From positions 110,304 to 174,303 of the forward strand of contig NW_026251784.1 in assembly GCF_025024155.1 (NCBI RefSeq): a stretch of 64,000 nt of DNA, given 5' to 3'. This document shows, piece after piece, positions 47,613-59,966 of the stretch. The translations under genes were made by a program, and so were the position numbers. The notes under the pieces were generated by a model. That model was not told where the DNA came from. It saw only the letters and a list, made by a program, of their open reading frames with translations, and made no database searches. Position 1 is the stretch's first letter. Each line of letters begins with the position of its first letter. Origin of the DNA: Gamsiella multidivaricata. Lineage: Eukaryota; Mortierellomycota; Mortierellomycetes; Mortierellales; Mortierellaceae.

Positions 47613-47920
47613 TGTTCGTTTACCCAAGGCAGAACCTGTGTGGACCAACATTTGAAGGGAGTGCACACTGAGCAGGACGCTTAATGATGCAAGCTAGAAA
47701 GCCTGGCAGCAAGCGAATCTTGTACTCTGTACGAAAATGCCCACGAATCTTCGCGCTTAGGGCTGACTTGGACAAACATACCTATTCTATACTCTGCTTC
47801 GAAGATCCATGTTATGATCCCGTTTCAACGCTGCTAATCATGCATCACGGCCCTGCAAAAGGTGCGGAATGCACCCCTTTAACTGCTTTCGCGTCAGAGA
47901 AGAAGTCTAGACCTTATTAA
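47613..47920 (+). pseudogene. Possible relic of C2H2 zinc-finger coding sequence
   Basis: Two fragments in different frames look like decayed C2H2 fingers. At 47613-47684 the reading ends in DQHLKGVHTEQDA, like the His-end and linker of a finger, then stops. At 47684-47920 the reading has YSVRKCPRIFALRADLDKH, which keeps the C-x3-F-x5-L-x2-H spacing but has Val where the first Cys belongs. No start or splice pattern joins them. It lies just behind the C2H2-containing factor. The resemblance could be chance. Confidence 0.25.
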
Positions 47921-48073
47921 AGCTGTAATGAATTGTAAACGGGATTAATGTTGCTTCCGCACGGACCCTGGCTAGGGTGAACTAACAGTTCAGCACTCCA
48001 AATCGAACATTGACAACTAACAACGCTTTTTTCTCGGTACCCCTATCATAAAATGTAACTCAAGGCGTTCTGT

Positions 48074-48657
48074 ATGCCTTCCTCGCTCTTAGCTGCTGTC
48101 TTCAGCTGTGTCGATGCCGCCCCTGTGAATGCTGCCAAAGCCTAACAAAGTTGATCCCGCTGAATTCGTCCTCTCGATCCTCGCCACAATCTGTTTCCCT
48201 TGTAACAGTGCTCCAACGTCTGTAACTCTCTCGATCTCAACTCCCGCCGCGCCTGCAGCATCCACTGTCGATACCCCAGATGTCCCTATCGCGATTCCTC
48301 CTGCTTCCCCTAATAAGACCCCGGCTTCAGCTCCCTCAGTCAAAAATGGTCCTTTAGCACCTGGAATAAGTGTAGCGTATACAGTCACTCTTTTGGAAAG
48401 CAAGGGTTGATAGGGGCTGCCATGCCAATCAGCAAAAATGCCCATGCTAGAGATGCTAGAGACACCCGCAGTGCCCAAAATACCACAGAATGGCCTCAAA
48501 CTTCTGCTGCATATGGGTAGAAAAGAGCTATGTCATCTGGGCCGAGTGCGCTGATGGTACCCGCTATGTGGCCTGGCCGCTAAAATCTACCAAGGAAGTA
48601 ATCGCCACATATCCTGACAGAACCATAGCCCTGAAGGGAGGAGCCTACAGCGCATAA
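48074..48657 (+). pseudogene. Possible decayed small secreted-protein gene
   Basis: Three short plus-strand readings in three frames follow one another. At 48074-48145, MPSSLLAAVFSCVDAAPVNA resembles a signal peptide. At 48129-48413 there is a Pro/Ala/Thr/Ser-rich stretch. At 48490-48657 a 55-codon reading begins MASNFCCIWVEKSYVIWAEC and ends GGAYSA. One-base shifts would chain the first two. I recognise no family, and an opposite-strand ORF (48089-48499) covers the same DNA, so this is weak. Confidence 0.25.
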
Positions 48658-48816
48658 GAACACTACCTCGGAGCTCTCTCCTCGTTAACTTTATTTCCTG
48701 CTTTCTGCGCTCACCTGGTTCTGTCTTTCTTAAAAAGGGACATGCAAGTAGTGACAAAACACAGAATACTTGCTTGCTTCGCTGTTGGGTATGATGATGA
48801 ACTGTAGCACTACATA

Positions 48817-50351
48817 TTAGAGGGCCAATCGCTCAGGAACGTTGAGAACCACGCGGTATCGTGCCCGCTGCTCGATGACACGTCGGCATGCTTCGCGACA
48901 GCCCTACCAAATGCGACGCGGCGTGAAAGAAAAGAGAGAGATTAATCGATAGCCTAGAAGAGGCACACTGACAATGGAGCGATCTATTAATCGATGAGCT
49001 TACCTTGGTACTCATCTCAAGTTCCTCGATCTCAGGCCTGATATTGTGTAATGCGGCAAAGTCGAACATCTTCTTCACCACATGGCGGGGCGCGACAAGC
49101 GAACCCACGACCCTTACTACGCACACAGAAAAAAAAACACGATAATACGATACGCTTTAGCGAGCCATCTCTATAGAGGCAAATACAAACAAAAGAGGAC
49201 GAGCGGTGAATCACTGCTGTAAGAAAAAGGGATACCCTACACTGTTTGAATAGAACTGGGATGTAAGGAATCTCCATAGTATCCTTTGGGCAAACACCCA
49301 TGTTGATCAGAGTTCCATTTGACTCTAGAAGATTCACAAAGACACCCCAGGGAAGATCTCCTGCCACTGTGTTGATGATGTAGTCCATCTTGGTCGAGGT
49401 CGTAATAGGGTCCTTTGTGTAAATGAATTCGTGAGCACCAAAAGCGTACGCATCTTGCTCCTTTTCACGGGTCGACGATATTGCAACAACTACAGTATTT
49501 GGAAAAAAAAAAATGCAGGTCAGTACAAGGCTCTCACTTATTGTTTAAATCTTGGGGCTGTTTGTACAGACTTGTATGACTGCAATATGTAGCACAGCAG
49601 CTGTTCTGTGCATGCGAAAAACCACAAGGTGAATGATTTTCCACAAAAAATAACGTACCCTTGCAACCCCACGCCTTTGAAAACTTGATAGCCAGGTGTC
49701 CCAAACCGCCTAATCCGACCACACCCACGGTCGAGGTCGGACTGACATTATAGCCATAGAGCGCACCAAAGACCGACGCACCAGCACAAGTCAGCGGCCC
49801 CGCGTGTCGTGGCTCGATCGATTCGGGAATCTTGTAAACGAATCTCGAATCCCAGATAGACGCATTGGCGAATCCGCCGATGCCGTCCACAAAAGTCTTT
49901 ATTTTCGGGCACATATGCTCCTGTCCGCTGAGGCAGAAGGAGCACTGAAGGCAAGTAGAGCGGATGTAGCCCAAACCAACAATGTCTCCGATTTCAATAT
50001 TGGTCACATCCTCGCCCTTGAAGTCGACGCGGCCAATGCACTCATGGCCAGCGATTTGACCCTCTGCCTGGGTAGCAATCATGGTGTCGGTGTAGCAAAC
50101 ACTGCAGCAGATGATCGATATCGCGACTAAGCGATTGTGCGTAGGAAATAGGGAAGGATTATGCCTGTTAGGAGCAATGCGATAAGGCAGCACATCACAT
50201 CATACATAGATATTCTTGGCTTTCAGTCGTTCTTACCATCGTTCCTGCCAAGTGTTGGCAGTTCAAGTGTCTTCTCGACAAAGAATCCGCCTTCTGGGCC
50301 CGAGGCGAAGACAGTGTAGGTCGATGCAGGAGCGTCGGTAGGGAGGGTCAT
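48817..50351 (-). CDS. Zinc-dependent alcohol dehydrogenase, cinnamyl-alcohol-dehydrogenase type
   Basis: Five exons, 50237-50351, 49659-50126, 49241-49489, 49004-49116 and 48817-48903, give 343 aa. Zinc ligands are visible: Cys and His-Glu of VCYTD and AGHECIGRV, the third ligand in LTCAGASVFG, and the structural-zinc cysteines of CLQCSFCLSGQEHMC. The NADP-type Rossmann loop is VGLGGLGHLAIKFSKAWG. The segment between the first Cys and GHE is several residues shorter than usual and lacks the His that normally follows SD/TD. The third junction uses donor gtaggg after CAG-T, giving FKQLRVVGSLVAP as in the family; the straight ORF there (FKQCRVS) is intronic. Expected role: NADPH-linked reduction of aldehydes in the cytosol, like yeast Adh6/Adh7. 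Confidence 0.92.
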
Positions 50352-51001
50352 GTTCGCGAATGAATTTTGTTTCGGGAAGGGAAGGCGATGCGAGGGCGGA
50401 TCGAATGAAGGATATTTCTCGGAACAAGAGTTCAAGTGTTTCTTTGAGAGCGGAAGTGAGCGGAGTGCAGAGGGCGAAGGGGAGCGGCAAAAGAAGGATT
50501 TGAATGAAGAGAAGAGAGAGGGCATTTTGAGCAAAGTGGGGCACATGCTTTTAGTTTGCAGATGATAGGAAAAGTGATTTTGTCCCAATGCTGTCGTGGT
50601 AATGGACTTGAACGTGGGGACACCCTCGCCTTCGCGTTTGCTTTTATACTAGATTTTATCCTCGCTAGTACGGGATGAAAGGGCAAGTCTCTACTCCTTG
50701 CAATATAAGAGATAGACAGATGGAAAGGAGGGGTTGAATACATGTCAACTGCACAGCATACACAGCATCCGATGGATAACGGAAAGATATGCATTGGAAA
50801 CATGCCCCTGCATGGATGTAGACTACATGGTACCATTTATGCTTGGAGCAGATATTGGCATCAGGCCCCTGCATTGCTGCTTCCCCCTGTGGCCTCATTT
50901 TTGGCACTATTATCACGGCTTATGGGTACCACGAATGATGCATTCTGCTAATTGACTACATTGTACCCTGAAGCATAAATAACCCAACTTTATTATGTCG
51001 T
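50352..51001. other. Alcohol dehydrogenase upstream region
   Basis: Promoter side of the dehydrogenase, with a TATA-like TATAAAAG on the minus strand near 50640-50650, then the 3' end of TDP1. No gene is seen. Confidence 0.5.
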
Positions 51002-53660
51002 TCACATATCCAGTGTGCTGCCAAAGTCGTCCATCCCCTGAAAATACTTGTCCATCAGCCAGACCTGGTCTCTTGGGAACTCGTATTTCTTAAGCGGTAG
51101 ATCATATGGCAAACGAATAGGTACTACACCGATGCTGTGCTGCGTATATTTACTGTCATCATTTGTGTCACTTTCTTCGCCTTGATCACCTTGATCACTG
51201 CTGCTGGGGTGTGGAGAGAGCGGCTCAGGATACGGATCGTCCACTGTGGCGTTCATCATGTAGACCTGAAGGCTTTCGCCAGATTCATTCAAGTCCTAAA
51301 TGAAGTACAAGATACATATTTGATGTCAGAAAATGCAGATGAAGAAAGAGCGACTTTTTTCCGTCATAAGCCTGCAAGGGAAAAATGACCTCAAATAAAC
51401 CAGGGAAGACAAGGACACCGAGTTCATAACTCTGGATTGCAAACACATCATTCTTCATTGTTCCCCAAGCAGGTTTCGAGAGATTGGCGCTGGTAAGGAG
51501 AAACCATGAGATGTAGTCGCCATGGGCTTTGCTAGTAACCCTAGTGAATGTCTTTATAGGCACGTGGATGAAAGCAATGTTAATAATATGTATCGATGGT
51601 ATACTTCGATACAGCAAGCATCATGGAAAGCGTTCGAAAGCACACTTTGATGTGAGGCATGGATCTCTCACGCCCGCTCTTGATGGCTCTCCAAGAGTGC
51701 AGTAATGGGTTCATGTAGTGCGCCTGCTTATTATAGCTGGTCGATCTAAATGGCAGACTTCCGCCCATCGACCAACCATCGTAACTAGACGTTCCAAAGT
51801 GCGACGACCAAATTCATTAGTGATTAATGCTCGTGCACGGTTGTAGCTTTCGTGGGGAAATTAATGAATGTAAAACATTTTTTATGCACATGAGCCTGAT
51901 ACCTGGTTCGAACGTTTTCTGCCGTGGGATAAATCACTGTAAAATCCCCCTTGCTCGATGCCATGTAATTTGAGTTACGGTGGGCGTTCAAGCTCATCTC
52001 AAACTCCCCACGCAGCCAGTCTTGCGACTCCTTCCCCAATGAACCTACGCTGGAGATCTGCAGAAGCAGCATGCAGGCAAGCTCAGACACAGAAAAAATG
52101 TATGCTTCTTACGATCAATCAATCAAAAGTACATTGGATCGCCTTACCTGGCATATAATCTTCGACCCTAGAACGTGCTCTTTCGCGATCTCCACCTGCT
52201 GTCTCAGAACGGTACGTAACCGCAAGTGGCCCCACTTGTTCTTGGTGAGCCCTGTAAACTTGCCAGGCACCGAACCGATAAGAACACCCCTAACGTCAGT
52301 AAAGTCATACTGTGAAACTCGACCAACGATTCCATTAGAGTTGTGATAGCACTGTAGATACTCCAAAAGATCTCGCTCGAATGCACAAGTTGGCAGTGCA
52401 GACGACGGCGGTTTCTTTGAGAGACGGCCTGTTGTGAACACTGCCTGGGTCTTGTTTCTATATTCATGGAAAGACAGTAAGCCATACTATCGAACTATGA
52501 CGGTTCAGCTCAGCAGTGCATCCAACAATGGCCGTACCTCCAATCAGGCTCAATCATGTTAGCAGTATGAACGACAAATTGCATCGCGCCATCCCGATAG
52601 AACAAAAGCATAGCCTTCGTGTGGTGCGTGCCTGAGTGACAGCACAAAATATTTAATCCCAGTATCAATGTGGCAAGAGTACAAGCAATATGTTGGCAAA
52701 AAAAGAATCTTACCAATTCCAGGAACGGGAACTCGGTGCAAGGTGATGTTGGGATACTTCAGTCGCGTGTTTGTCTCCATTCTCTATACCAAATCGAAGA
52801 GGATAGCGGCTACTATGTGAGTTTCGTGCGTCTCTGATATCCATCAAAAGAAGTGGTTTTGCTCGCTTCTTACCAGCAGTTTGTCCTGTGTAAGTCTCAA
52901 ACCGTGGTACACAATGGTTCGAAGCTCATCGCGAATACTCTCGTGCACCTTTGCCATTATGAAGTCAATATCGACCATGTAGTTGATCTGAACCATAAAC
53001 TCCAAATCTGCCTATATGGTATTGATCATGCATCGTGGGTTAAAATAGCCGTTCAGTAGTGCTGTAAGTTGCTCCTCGAAGACTCTTACAAACACTTACA
53101 TCCCCGATCAAGGACTCTAAGAACACGCATCCCATGTTATGAGCGGCAGGGGCACGCTGAACCGTTGTGAGGTGAATCGATGGATCAATGTATCTCAACG
53201 GCACGGATTCTCGCGGCCTACGTCGCATATAGTAAAGGGCTCTGATTAGAACTTCATGTCACGCTGCAGGCATTACCAAGGCAATTGAGACACACATGAG
53301 TACTTTTTGGCGTCTTTTTCGTTCGTAGAGGCATCTGAGGACAGTCGCCGTTTAATGACGTTGCGATCGAGCTCTTCATCTAACAGTAAAGCCGCTGCTG
53401 CCGCTGGACGATGCTGTTCAGCATCGCTGCTCTAGAATACGTAGTGCGGTTTTCAATAGTCAGCGTACCATGTGCATCGTATAATTGCCATCAAAATGAA
53501 AAAAAAAAGGCCGCTCGCAAGGTACCTCTGCTGTGATGCTATTGATCGAAAAAGAAAAAAAAAAACAGACATCAGTCTACTGAATGACAAATGTCAACGA
53601 ATTAGCATGCGCGCAGAGAGCTTCCTACTTGTCGCTTTTGGGCAGATGCGATCCCTCCAT
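51002..53660 (-). CDS. TDP1: Tyrosyl-DNA phosphodiesterase 1
   Basis: Certain exons: 53304-53431, 53100-53241, 52874-53011, 52714-52783, 52538-52631, 52148-52457, 51903-52057, 51646-51784, 51390-51551 and 51002-51295. Both HKN active-site motifs are present: GTHHTKAMLLFY with HTANMIEPDW, and MPHIKTFTR with LLTSANLSKPAWG. Family segments VLIGSVPGKFTG, NKWGHLRL and DFTVIYPTAENVRT also match. The enzyme hydrolyses 3'-phosphotyrosyl links left by stalled topoisomerase I. The 5' end is uncertain. I favour ATG at 53660 (MEGSHLPKSD, exon 53629-53660), joined either through a 13-bp microexon 53526-53538 or directly to 53429; about 553-558 aa result. A rival first exon ATGCACATG (53469-53477) would need a 37-bp intron. 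The favoured start lies only 45 bases after the FGGY stop codon. Confidence 0.9.
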
Positions 53661-53705
53661 GGCAGCATTCAAATAAGTGAAAAGGTGACAGAGCACAGGT
53701 GCTGT

Positions 53706-55579
53706 TCACAGCCCCCGCATCATTATTTTATTGTACTCGCGCTGGTCCTCTTGCATTTTCTGCACGACGTGGAACTTATTATCATAGAAGCGCTGCAGAG
53801 CAAGATCCCTTTCGGGCTCAACAACATCCGATGCCTCTGTAAGACGCGCCATAGCGTTCCACAACATACCCTCCATGTCAGCCTCTGGACCTCTCAGCTT
53901 GGATTCGTACGCCACGGCACCGCAGATGGCAGCGCCCATGACGACTGCAGCATCACCACCACTTCCCGGAAGAACAACCGGCATCTGCATTACATCCGCC
54001 AACACTTTAACAAATACCCTGTTGAGCGATAGCCCACCGGAGATGCAAATCGTCTCAATAGTGTATCCGGCTCGAGTAAGCGCGCCGACGATCTGTCGTG
54101 TGCCTAGCGCCAATGCCTGGATGGTCGCCAGATATTGGACAGCCAACCCATCCACGGTGTCACTATTCAGATCCAGTCCAGAGATAGAGCCCCTCATTGT
54201 TTCGTCCGCAAACGGAGATCGGTTTCCATGATGATCTGGTGTCATGTGTAATCTTCTGGTGAGGTACGCAGCATTCCCCAAAAACAGTTTCTTGGCGAGG
54301 GCCTCCAGATGTTGGTTGAGGTGTTCATAAATGGACACGGCTGGGGTCGTCGATTGCGATTGCCTTAGAGCCTCATTGTAAGCAGGGTGCGTTTTCGTGA
54401 TATAGTCAATCAATTGGCCAGTTGACGATTGTCCTCCCTCTGCAACCCACATTTCCGGCAGCATCACTCCATGGAAAGGGCCCCAAACTCCTATTTTTTT
54501 GTAGAGCGAAACTACATTAGTACCATCGCACCATAAACAACGCTTAGCATACCTCAAAATGGACCCTGCCTCTTACCTGGAACAAAAATCGGTTTATTGG
54601 ACATGACCAGATGGCACGATGAAGTACCACAAATCATAGAGATTCTCTTGTGTGCCTCATCCACTGTTGCCTGCACGCCCTTCAGTCGTGCGCCCAAAGT
54701 TCCAATGGCGCCTGCGTACGCATCGATCACCGCACCGCCAACGGCAGTTCCTTCGACTAAGCCCAATTCTTCTGCTGCTCGCTTTGTCAGCCCACCGATA
54801 TGTTCGCCTGCAAAGTGCACTCGCTGTCCCGCATTACCAACGCCACATAACTTTTGAAAATCGTCGTCCGCGATCTCCCCGAGTCCAATCTGGCGCATGA
54901 AATCCCCGGGCCAACCCTGGTTCGCGATATGGGATGGAGACTCGCCGCTCTCAGGTCCAGCCTTGTAGCACCATTTGCAAACCACGGAGCATCGACTGGG
55001 GTAATAATCGCCCGTGGCCTTCCATGTCAAGAAGTCAGGTAAGTCGAATAGGCGACCGATATTCTGCCATCTCTCCTTTGGCATGTTCTCCTTGAGCCAC
55101 AATGTCTTTGGCAGCTCCATCTCTAGGCTCATAGTCCCTCCGATATTCTTGAGGATGTCATGGTGGGTCTCTGTGATACGAGTGGCCTGGTCCTTGGCGC
55201 GATGGTCGCACCACATGATTATGTTCCTGCTGTCGTCTTCAAAGTTGGAACTAGGCGAGACGGACACTGGTCGCGCCGTATCAGGCGTGCCGGCACTGTA
55301 CGCTACCAACGAGCAGGTGGCATCGAATCCAATTCCTCTGACTTGAGTAAGATCGACCTTAGATAGAGCGAAGGCTGCCTTCACGGAGGTGCAAATAGAG
55401 GCCCAAATTTCGTCGCTGGACTGCTCAAAGTAGTCTGGAGCCGGACGCGAGGTCGAAAACGGGGTGGAGTAAATAGCGAGCAGTTTGCCTGAAGCGGTGA
55501 TAAGAGCTGCCCTGCTGGAGCCAGAGCCAACATCGACGCCGAGAAAGACGTGATTGTTGTTGTTGTCGGAAGACTGCAT
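53706..55579 (-). CDS. FGGY-family carbohydrate kinase (ribulokinase-like)
   Basis: Two exons, 54577-55579 and 53706-54490, with an 86-bp intron, give 595 aa. I start at MQSSDNNNNHVFLGVDVGSG; the frame is open further upstream but has no ATG there. The N-terminal ATPase domain has GVDVGSGSSRAALI, GIGFDATCSLVAY and MWCDHRAKDQ. The C-terminal domain has GVWGPFHGVMLPEMWVAEGG, HMTPDHHGNRSPFAD, ISGGLSLN and PGSGGDAAVVMGAAICGAVA. This matches the human FGGY / yeast YDR109C subgroup, which phosphorylates D-ribulose, rather than xylulokinase or glycerol kinase. Its start is 302 bp from the divergent STRIP gene. Confidence 0.93.
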
Positions 55580-55881
55580 CCCTGCTGACCCGGGGGTGAT
55601 TGGACGCGTGATGAGGGGGAGCGATTGTAGTGGCACAAACGGCCGTGGTTGCTTGTGATGCCCCCCTTGAGTATGCCGTAACGTTGTATCGCAGTCCACC
55701 CCTCGAATAGCTTATTTGACCTATTCAGCCAAGCACGTCCTTTCGCTTCTAACATCCTCCCCCCATTCACCTCAACCCTGTGCCCTTGCGCCCTTGTGCC
55801 CTTGTCCAGGAATCACTGTGGTGCACTGCCAAAAGACACGCATGCAATAAGAACGGAATAGCAACATTCACGGTCTCGACA
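55580..55881. promoter_or_regulatory. Shared divergent promoter, FGGY kinase / STRIP
   Basis: These 302 bases separate the two start codons. No clear TATA box is seen. A repeated GTGCCCTTG element occurs near 55781-55804. Confidence 0.4.
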
Positions 55882-58800
55882 ATGGCGGATAACCCGGCTC
55901 AGGATTCTATAACCATGGCTCAGCTGAAGCAGTTCGTGAGCACGCTGCCTTCGAAACAAAAGGTATAAGACAACGCTTTTCGGTCAGCGGTTGTGCCAAT
56001 CGAACCCAGTCTCTAACATTAATTTTAATGCAGCTGGAGCCCGTTCACTTTCAATACGCAGACATGGACACGGTATCTGCTGAGATCGACGAGTTTTACT
56101 GCTATTTGGAGGTGCAGCGGTTCCGTGACAATCAGGAGGCCTTTCAAAAGAGCTACGACGCAGGTACGGATAGTCGCGCCAATCATCGGGTCATGTTCGA
56201 CGCCCTGAAGGTGATCGACTTGTCCTTCTTACGCTGCTTTCCACCGTATAGACTGGCAAAAGAGCACAGTATCTGAACGCGAGGCGTACGCGGAATATCT
56301 ACTGAATTTCTTGGATCAAAAGGACGACACGAGTCGACTGTCTGTTGCCCAGCAGCTCATCTATATCTCACAGGGTAGGCTAATAACGGCGTGAAGTTAT
56401 AAGACATGGCGTAATCGACAATATGACTACATGAGAGTGACCCAAGACGATCTTCTCCCAATGTGTATCTAGGCGCATATGCTGGGGTGTCAAACGAAGA
56501 CGACCATTTGGACTGGATCCTGACCAACAACAGGATGCTGCGAAAGCTAGGCGCGTTTCAGACGTACTACGATGCGTTGCGGATTGCCTGTTCCAAGTAT
56601 GTCAGGATGCGTTGCAACTTTGGGGTGTAGAAACGGGACGTGTAGGATGATGACTTACTTGCCATATTCGTGATAAAAATAGGCTAGCGAGCGAACCAGA
56701 GATCGCCACAGAGATCGAAGCGCTGGTGACGCTGCTTTACATGCTTGTCATCTCGCATGAGGACGACTTCGAATTCATGGGAGAACTAGGTTCGTGTACT
56801 GAGGCGAGAAACCAGTACAAATTGGATGTAGCTCTTTGGACGAGATATTAAACTAAGTACTCTGTGCTACCGATGTCATTAGCCGCCACGGACCCATCCT
56901 TGACCGTGTTCCTTTATGACCAGATCTGCGTGCGTCCAGCCAAGGACCAATTTTATCCGCTCAAGAAGGTATATTTCTACCAGCTGCCTGCATAATCAGC
57001 GGCGAGCAACGATTTGGCCTGCAACATTTTCCACCTTCCTTTTCTTATTTTTCTTCTTTCTTTTCTTTTCTTTTCTTTTCTTTTCTTTTCTTTTTTTTTC
57101 GTCGCAGATGTTATTATTGCTTTGGAAAGTGTTGCGGACGACACTTGGCGGCACGGATGACTTTCCCGTCCTCAAAAGCATTGCCCGCAGGATATTAGGG
57201 AACCCACCACTCAATCCAGTCAACTTCTCACAAAAATCGGATCCACTTGATTATCTCGTCTATCAGTCCGAGATGAGTCAAAAGTATCCCGCTTACATAC
57301 CTGCGAACTCGGCCCGCAGTCCGGGATGCCCTTTGATTCCAATTTCGACCATTGCCAATGTAATGCAGGCAAAACCATTGACAGTAGCAGGAAGCGCTGC
57401 TGGTGGGGCGCAAGGGCTTAAGGCATTAACTGGAAGCGGGCCTTCTGGAAAGAGCAGCAAAGGACAGTCCAATGGATCCGGGGGTATGAATATGGGAATG
57501 CAACCTTTTGTCTTTCCATCCTCTTCCATGACGAGCTCGACCCCCAAATCGATTATTGAGGCGGAAGAGCTGTTCGAAAAAAATATGTATATTTCAACGG
57601 CCACCCTGCAGATATATCAAGAGAAGAAGCTTATGATGGACAGGCGGTATCAGTCAAGCAATGACGCGGAGGATCAGGAATCAGGACGGGAACTAGAGTA
57701 TAGGCAACCGGCATCAATCCGGAGCAAGGCCCGACCAAGACGGAGGAGTCTGATGCGCCGTATAAGTGGGAACGGTAACCAAGGTGATGATGAAGCGGAT
57801 GATGCCAGTGAAGAGGTTGAGGATGAGTCGGATGACGATCAGCCAAGACAGAACGGCGAACTATCGGCCGCAGGAGATAAGGTACCATCTGTCAATGATA
57901 AGGAACGGGAGCGAATCGAGCGCATTGAACACATATATGTAAGTGAACGTCGTTATCTTATCCAAATGCTTTATTGACCAGACCAGTTTTCCAAGTGCTG
58001 AGATATACTCTACTCGTCCCTCAACTCGAATTCATAGAGAGAGATTGTGCCGAGGATGGCTCAGATCCAAGTGACGCTGCTCAAGACGCTTTTGGTGTGC
58101 ATCAAGATCAGTGGGACATCAACTTCAAAGGAATCATCGAACGCGGAAACAGAGGGCAAAGAACCAGTCGACTCATTCACAAGAGTCAACGACATTCGCA
58201 AGCATGAGATCATGGCCAAGGCAGTGTCCAGCATTCTCCTACTCCAACTTCAACATTTCAAGATTTATCATGTCCTTGCCTTCAACTATGTTTGCCAGCT
58301 CCTTGTCGACTCCAACTGCTTACTTCTATTACTCAAGATCTTTGGCAACGCCGAGAATCCCGGGAACATCCACACCAAGAATGAAATTGAGGAGTACAAC
58401 TTTTTCAAGACTTGTTCCATCCTTCGTACGACGCGGTCCGAGGCCAATCCTGAGCAGGCACGACTCGCAGTCCTTAATGGCGCTGTTGCGGATCTGGGCG
58501 ACCCTCTTCCAGCAAATTATGTCTGCCGGCGCAATATGTTTGCGATCATTAATTTGCTCCGCGTCCTCCAAAAGCTGACAAAGCACAAGACACACCGGAT
58601 TTTACTTTTAGTCCAGTACAAATCCTCAGCGATTCTCAAGCGGCTTCTGAAAATCAACCATCCAGATCTACAGAAGTATGTCTACAAAGCCCTCAAGAGT
58701 CAGGTGCCCTTCCTGGGTCGAAAGTGGCGATCGTCCCATATGAAGGTCATCACGGGTATCTATATCTATTGCCGGTCAAATCTCAGAGACGATTGGATCT

Positions 58801-59816
58801 CAGGCGCGGATGTGGAGAAGGATCTGGAGGACGCGCTACCGGCGGAGCAGCAGCTGAGAAACATGATTCGCCACTACCACGATCGAGTACATCCAAACGC
58901 ATTGGTGTCGGACCCAGGAGCACAGGCGAAGGGTGGAAAGAGTGGCGGAACGAACCAGTATTCGGGACCCAAGTATGACTGGCAGGAGATGTACGAAGCC
59001 CATGGATCGATTCATGAAGTCGGCGCCATTGACCATCATAGTCAGAGTAGCAGTGGAGCAGGCGGATCAAAATCTGACGGCGAAGATAGTGTCCGAAGCG
59101 CTAGCAGCCATCACAGTAGCCGAAGTAGCAACAGCAGTAGTTCATCTTTGAGCTCAGACCGGAGACGAGATTTGACCATGAACGACATTGAGCTGGATCC
59201 CGACTTTGAGGAGAATTACGAGGAATGGCTCGAGGCAGAGGTTTTTGGCAGGAAACAGCCAACCTTGCTTAGTCCGCCGCAGTTTAAGTACAGCGACTTC
59301 TACTTTGACGAAACGGCAGCTGTGCCCTTTTTGAAGACACCTGGCGACGGGTCTGGCTGGGACACTCCGGCGGTGATGCCATCAGATGATGAATTCGGTG
59401 GCTCCATGAGTTCCTTCAACTTCAGTCGATGGGAGGACGAGGAGCTATTCAAGCAGATCGACTGGACACCCAACCTTCACAGTACAGATGCCTCGGTGGA
59501 ACAACAGTATTACCTGGACGAAGTGTCAGAATTCGAGAGGAGCGAGGTTTATAACAACTACGACTTTGGCGAAGGAACAGTGGATGCAGACACAGGGGTT
59601 GATGTTGCGACGAGTCAGGGATCAGATGGGTATGGCGGTGGTCGTAATGGCGGAATACGATCAGGAATTCGCCGTCGGTCACAGCCGCTGCGAGTCCGGA
59701 AATCGGAGGTTGGCACAGAATGGATAGATGATAACGCCGAGGACGAGGTCATACAAGCCTATGGACCCTCTCCAGGGAGCCATATGCTTGATCAATATGA
59801 AGTGAACGAGGCATGA
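55882..59816 (+). CDS. FAR11: STRIPAK complex subunit Far11/STRIP
   Basis: Eight exons, 55882-55962, 56034-56163, 56252-56374, 56473-56596, 56683-56789, 56883-56968, 57108-57938 and 58038-59816, give 1086 aa, in frame throughout. The N-terminal (N1221-type) region has FQYADMDTVSAEIDEFYCYL, RKLGAFQTYYDALRIAC and TDDFPVLKSIARRILGN. The C-terminal (DUF3402-type) region has REIVPRMAQIQVTLLKTLLV, HFKIYHVLAFNYVCQLLV, LLRVLQKLTKHKTHRILLLV, LGRKWRSSHMKVI and FEENYEEWLEAEVFGRKQP. These match human STRIP1 in order. Acidic disordered inserts separate the two halves. It is a scaffold of the striatin-PP2A complex, which in fungi controls hyphal fusion, fruiting and septation. A CTTTT-repeat tract lies in intron 6. 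Confidence 0.94.
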
Positions 59817-59966
59817 GAACTCCACATACATTGTCCTCGTAGTCGGTAACATTGTCAATGTTAAAAATAAATGAACAGCTATGTGTTCTCCAATGGCCTT
59901 TTTATTGTTTGCTGGCAAAAATAATATACAACTTGGATAAATGGAAAACGAAGGAGCACGAGATGG

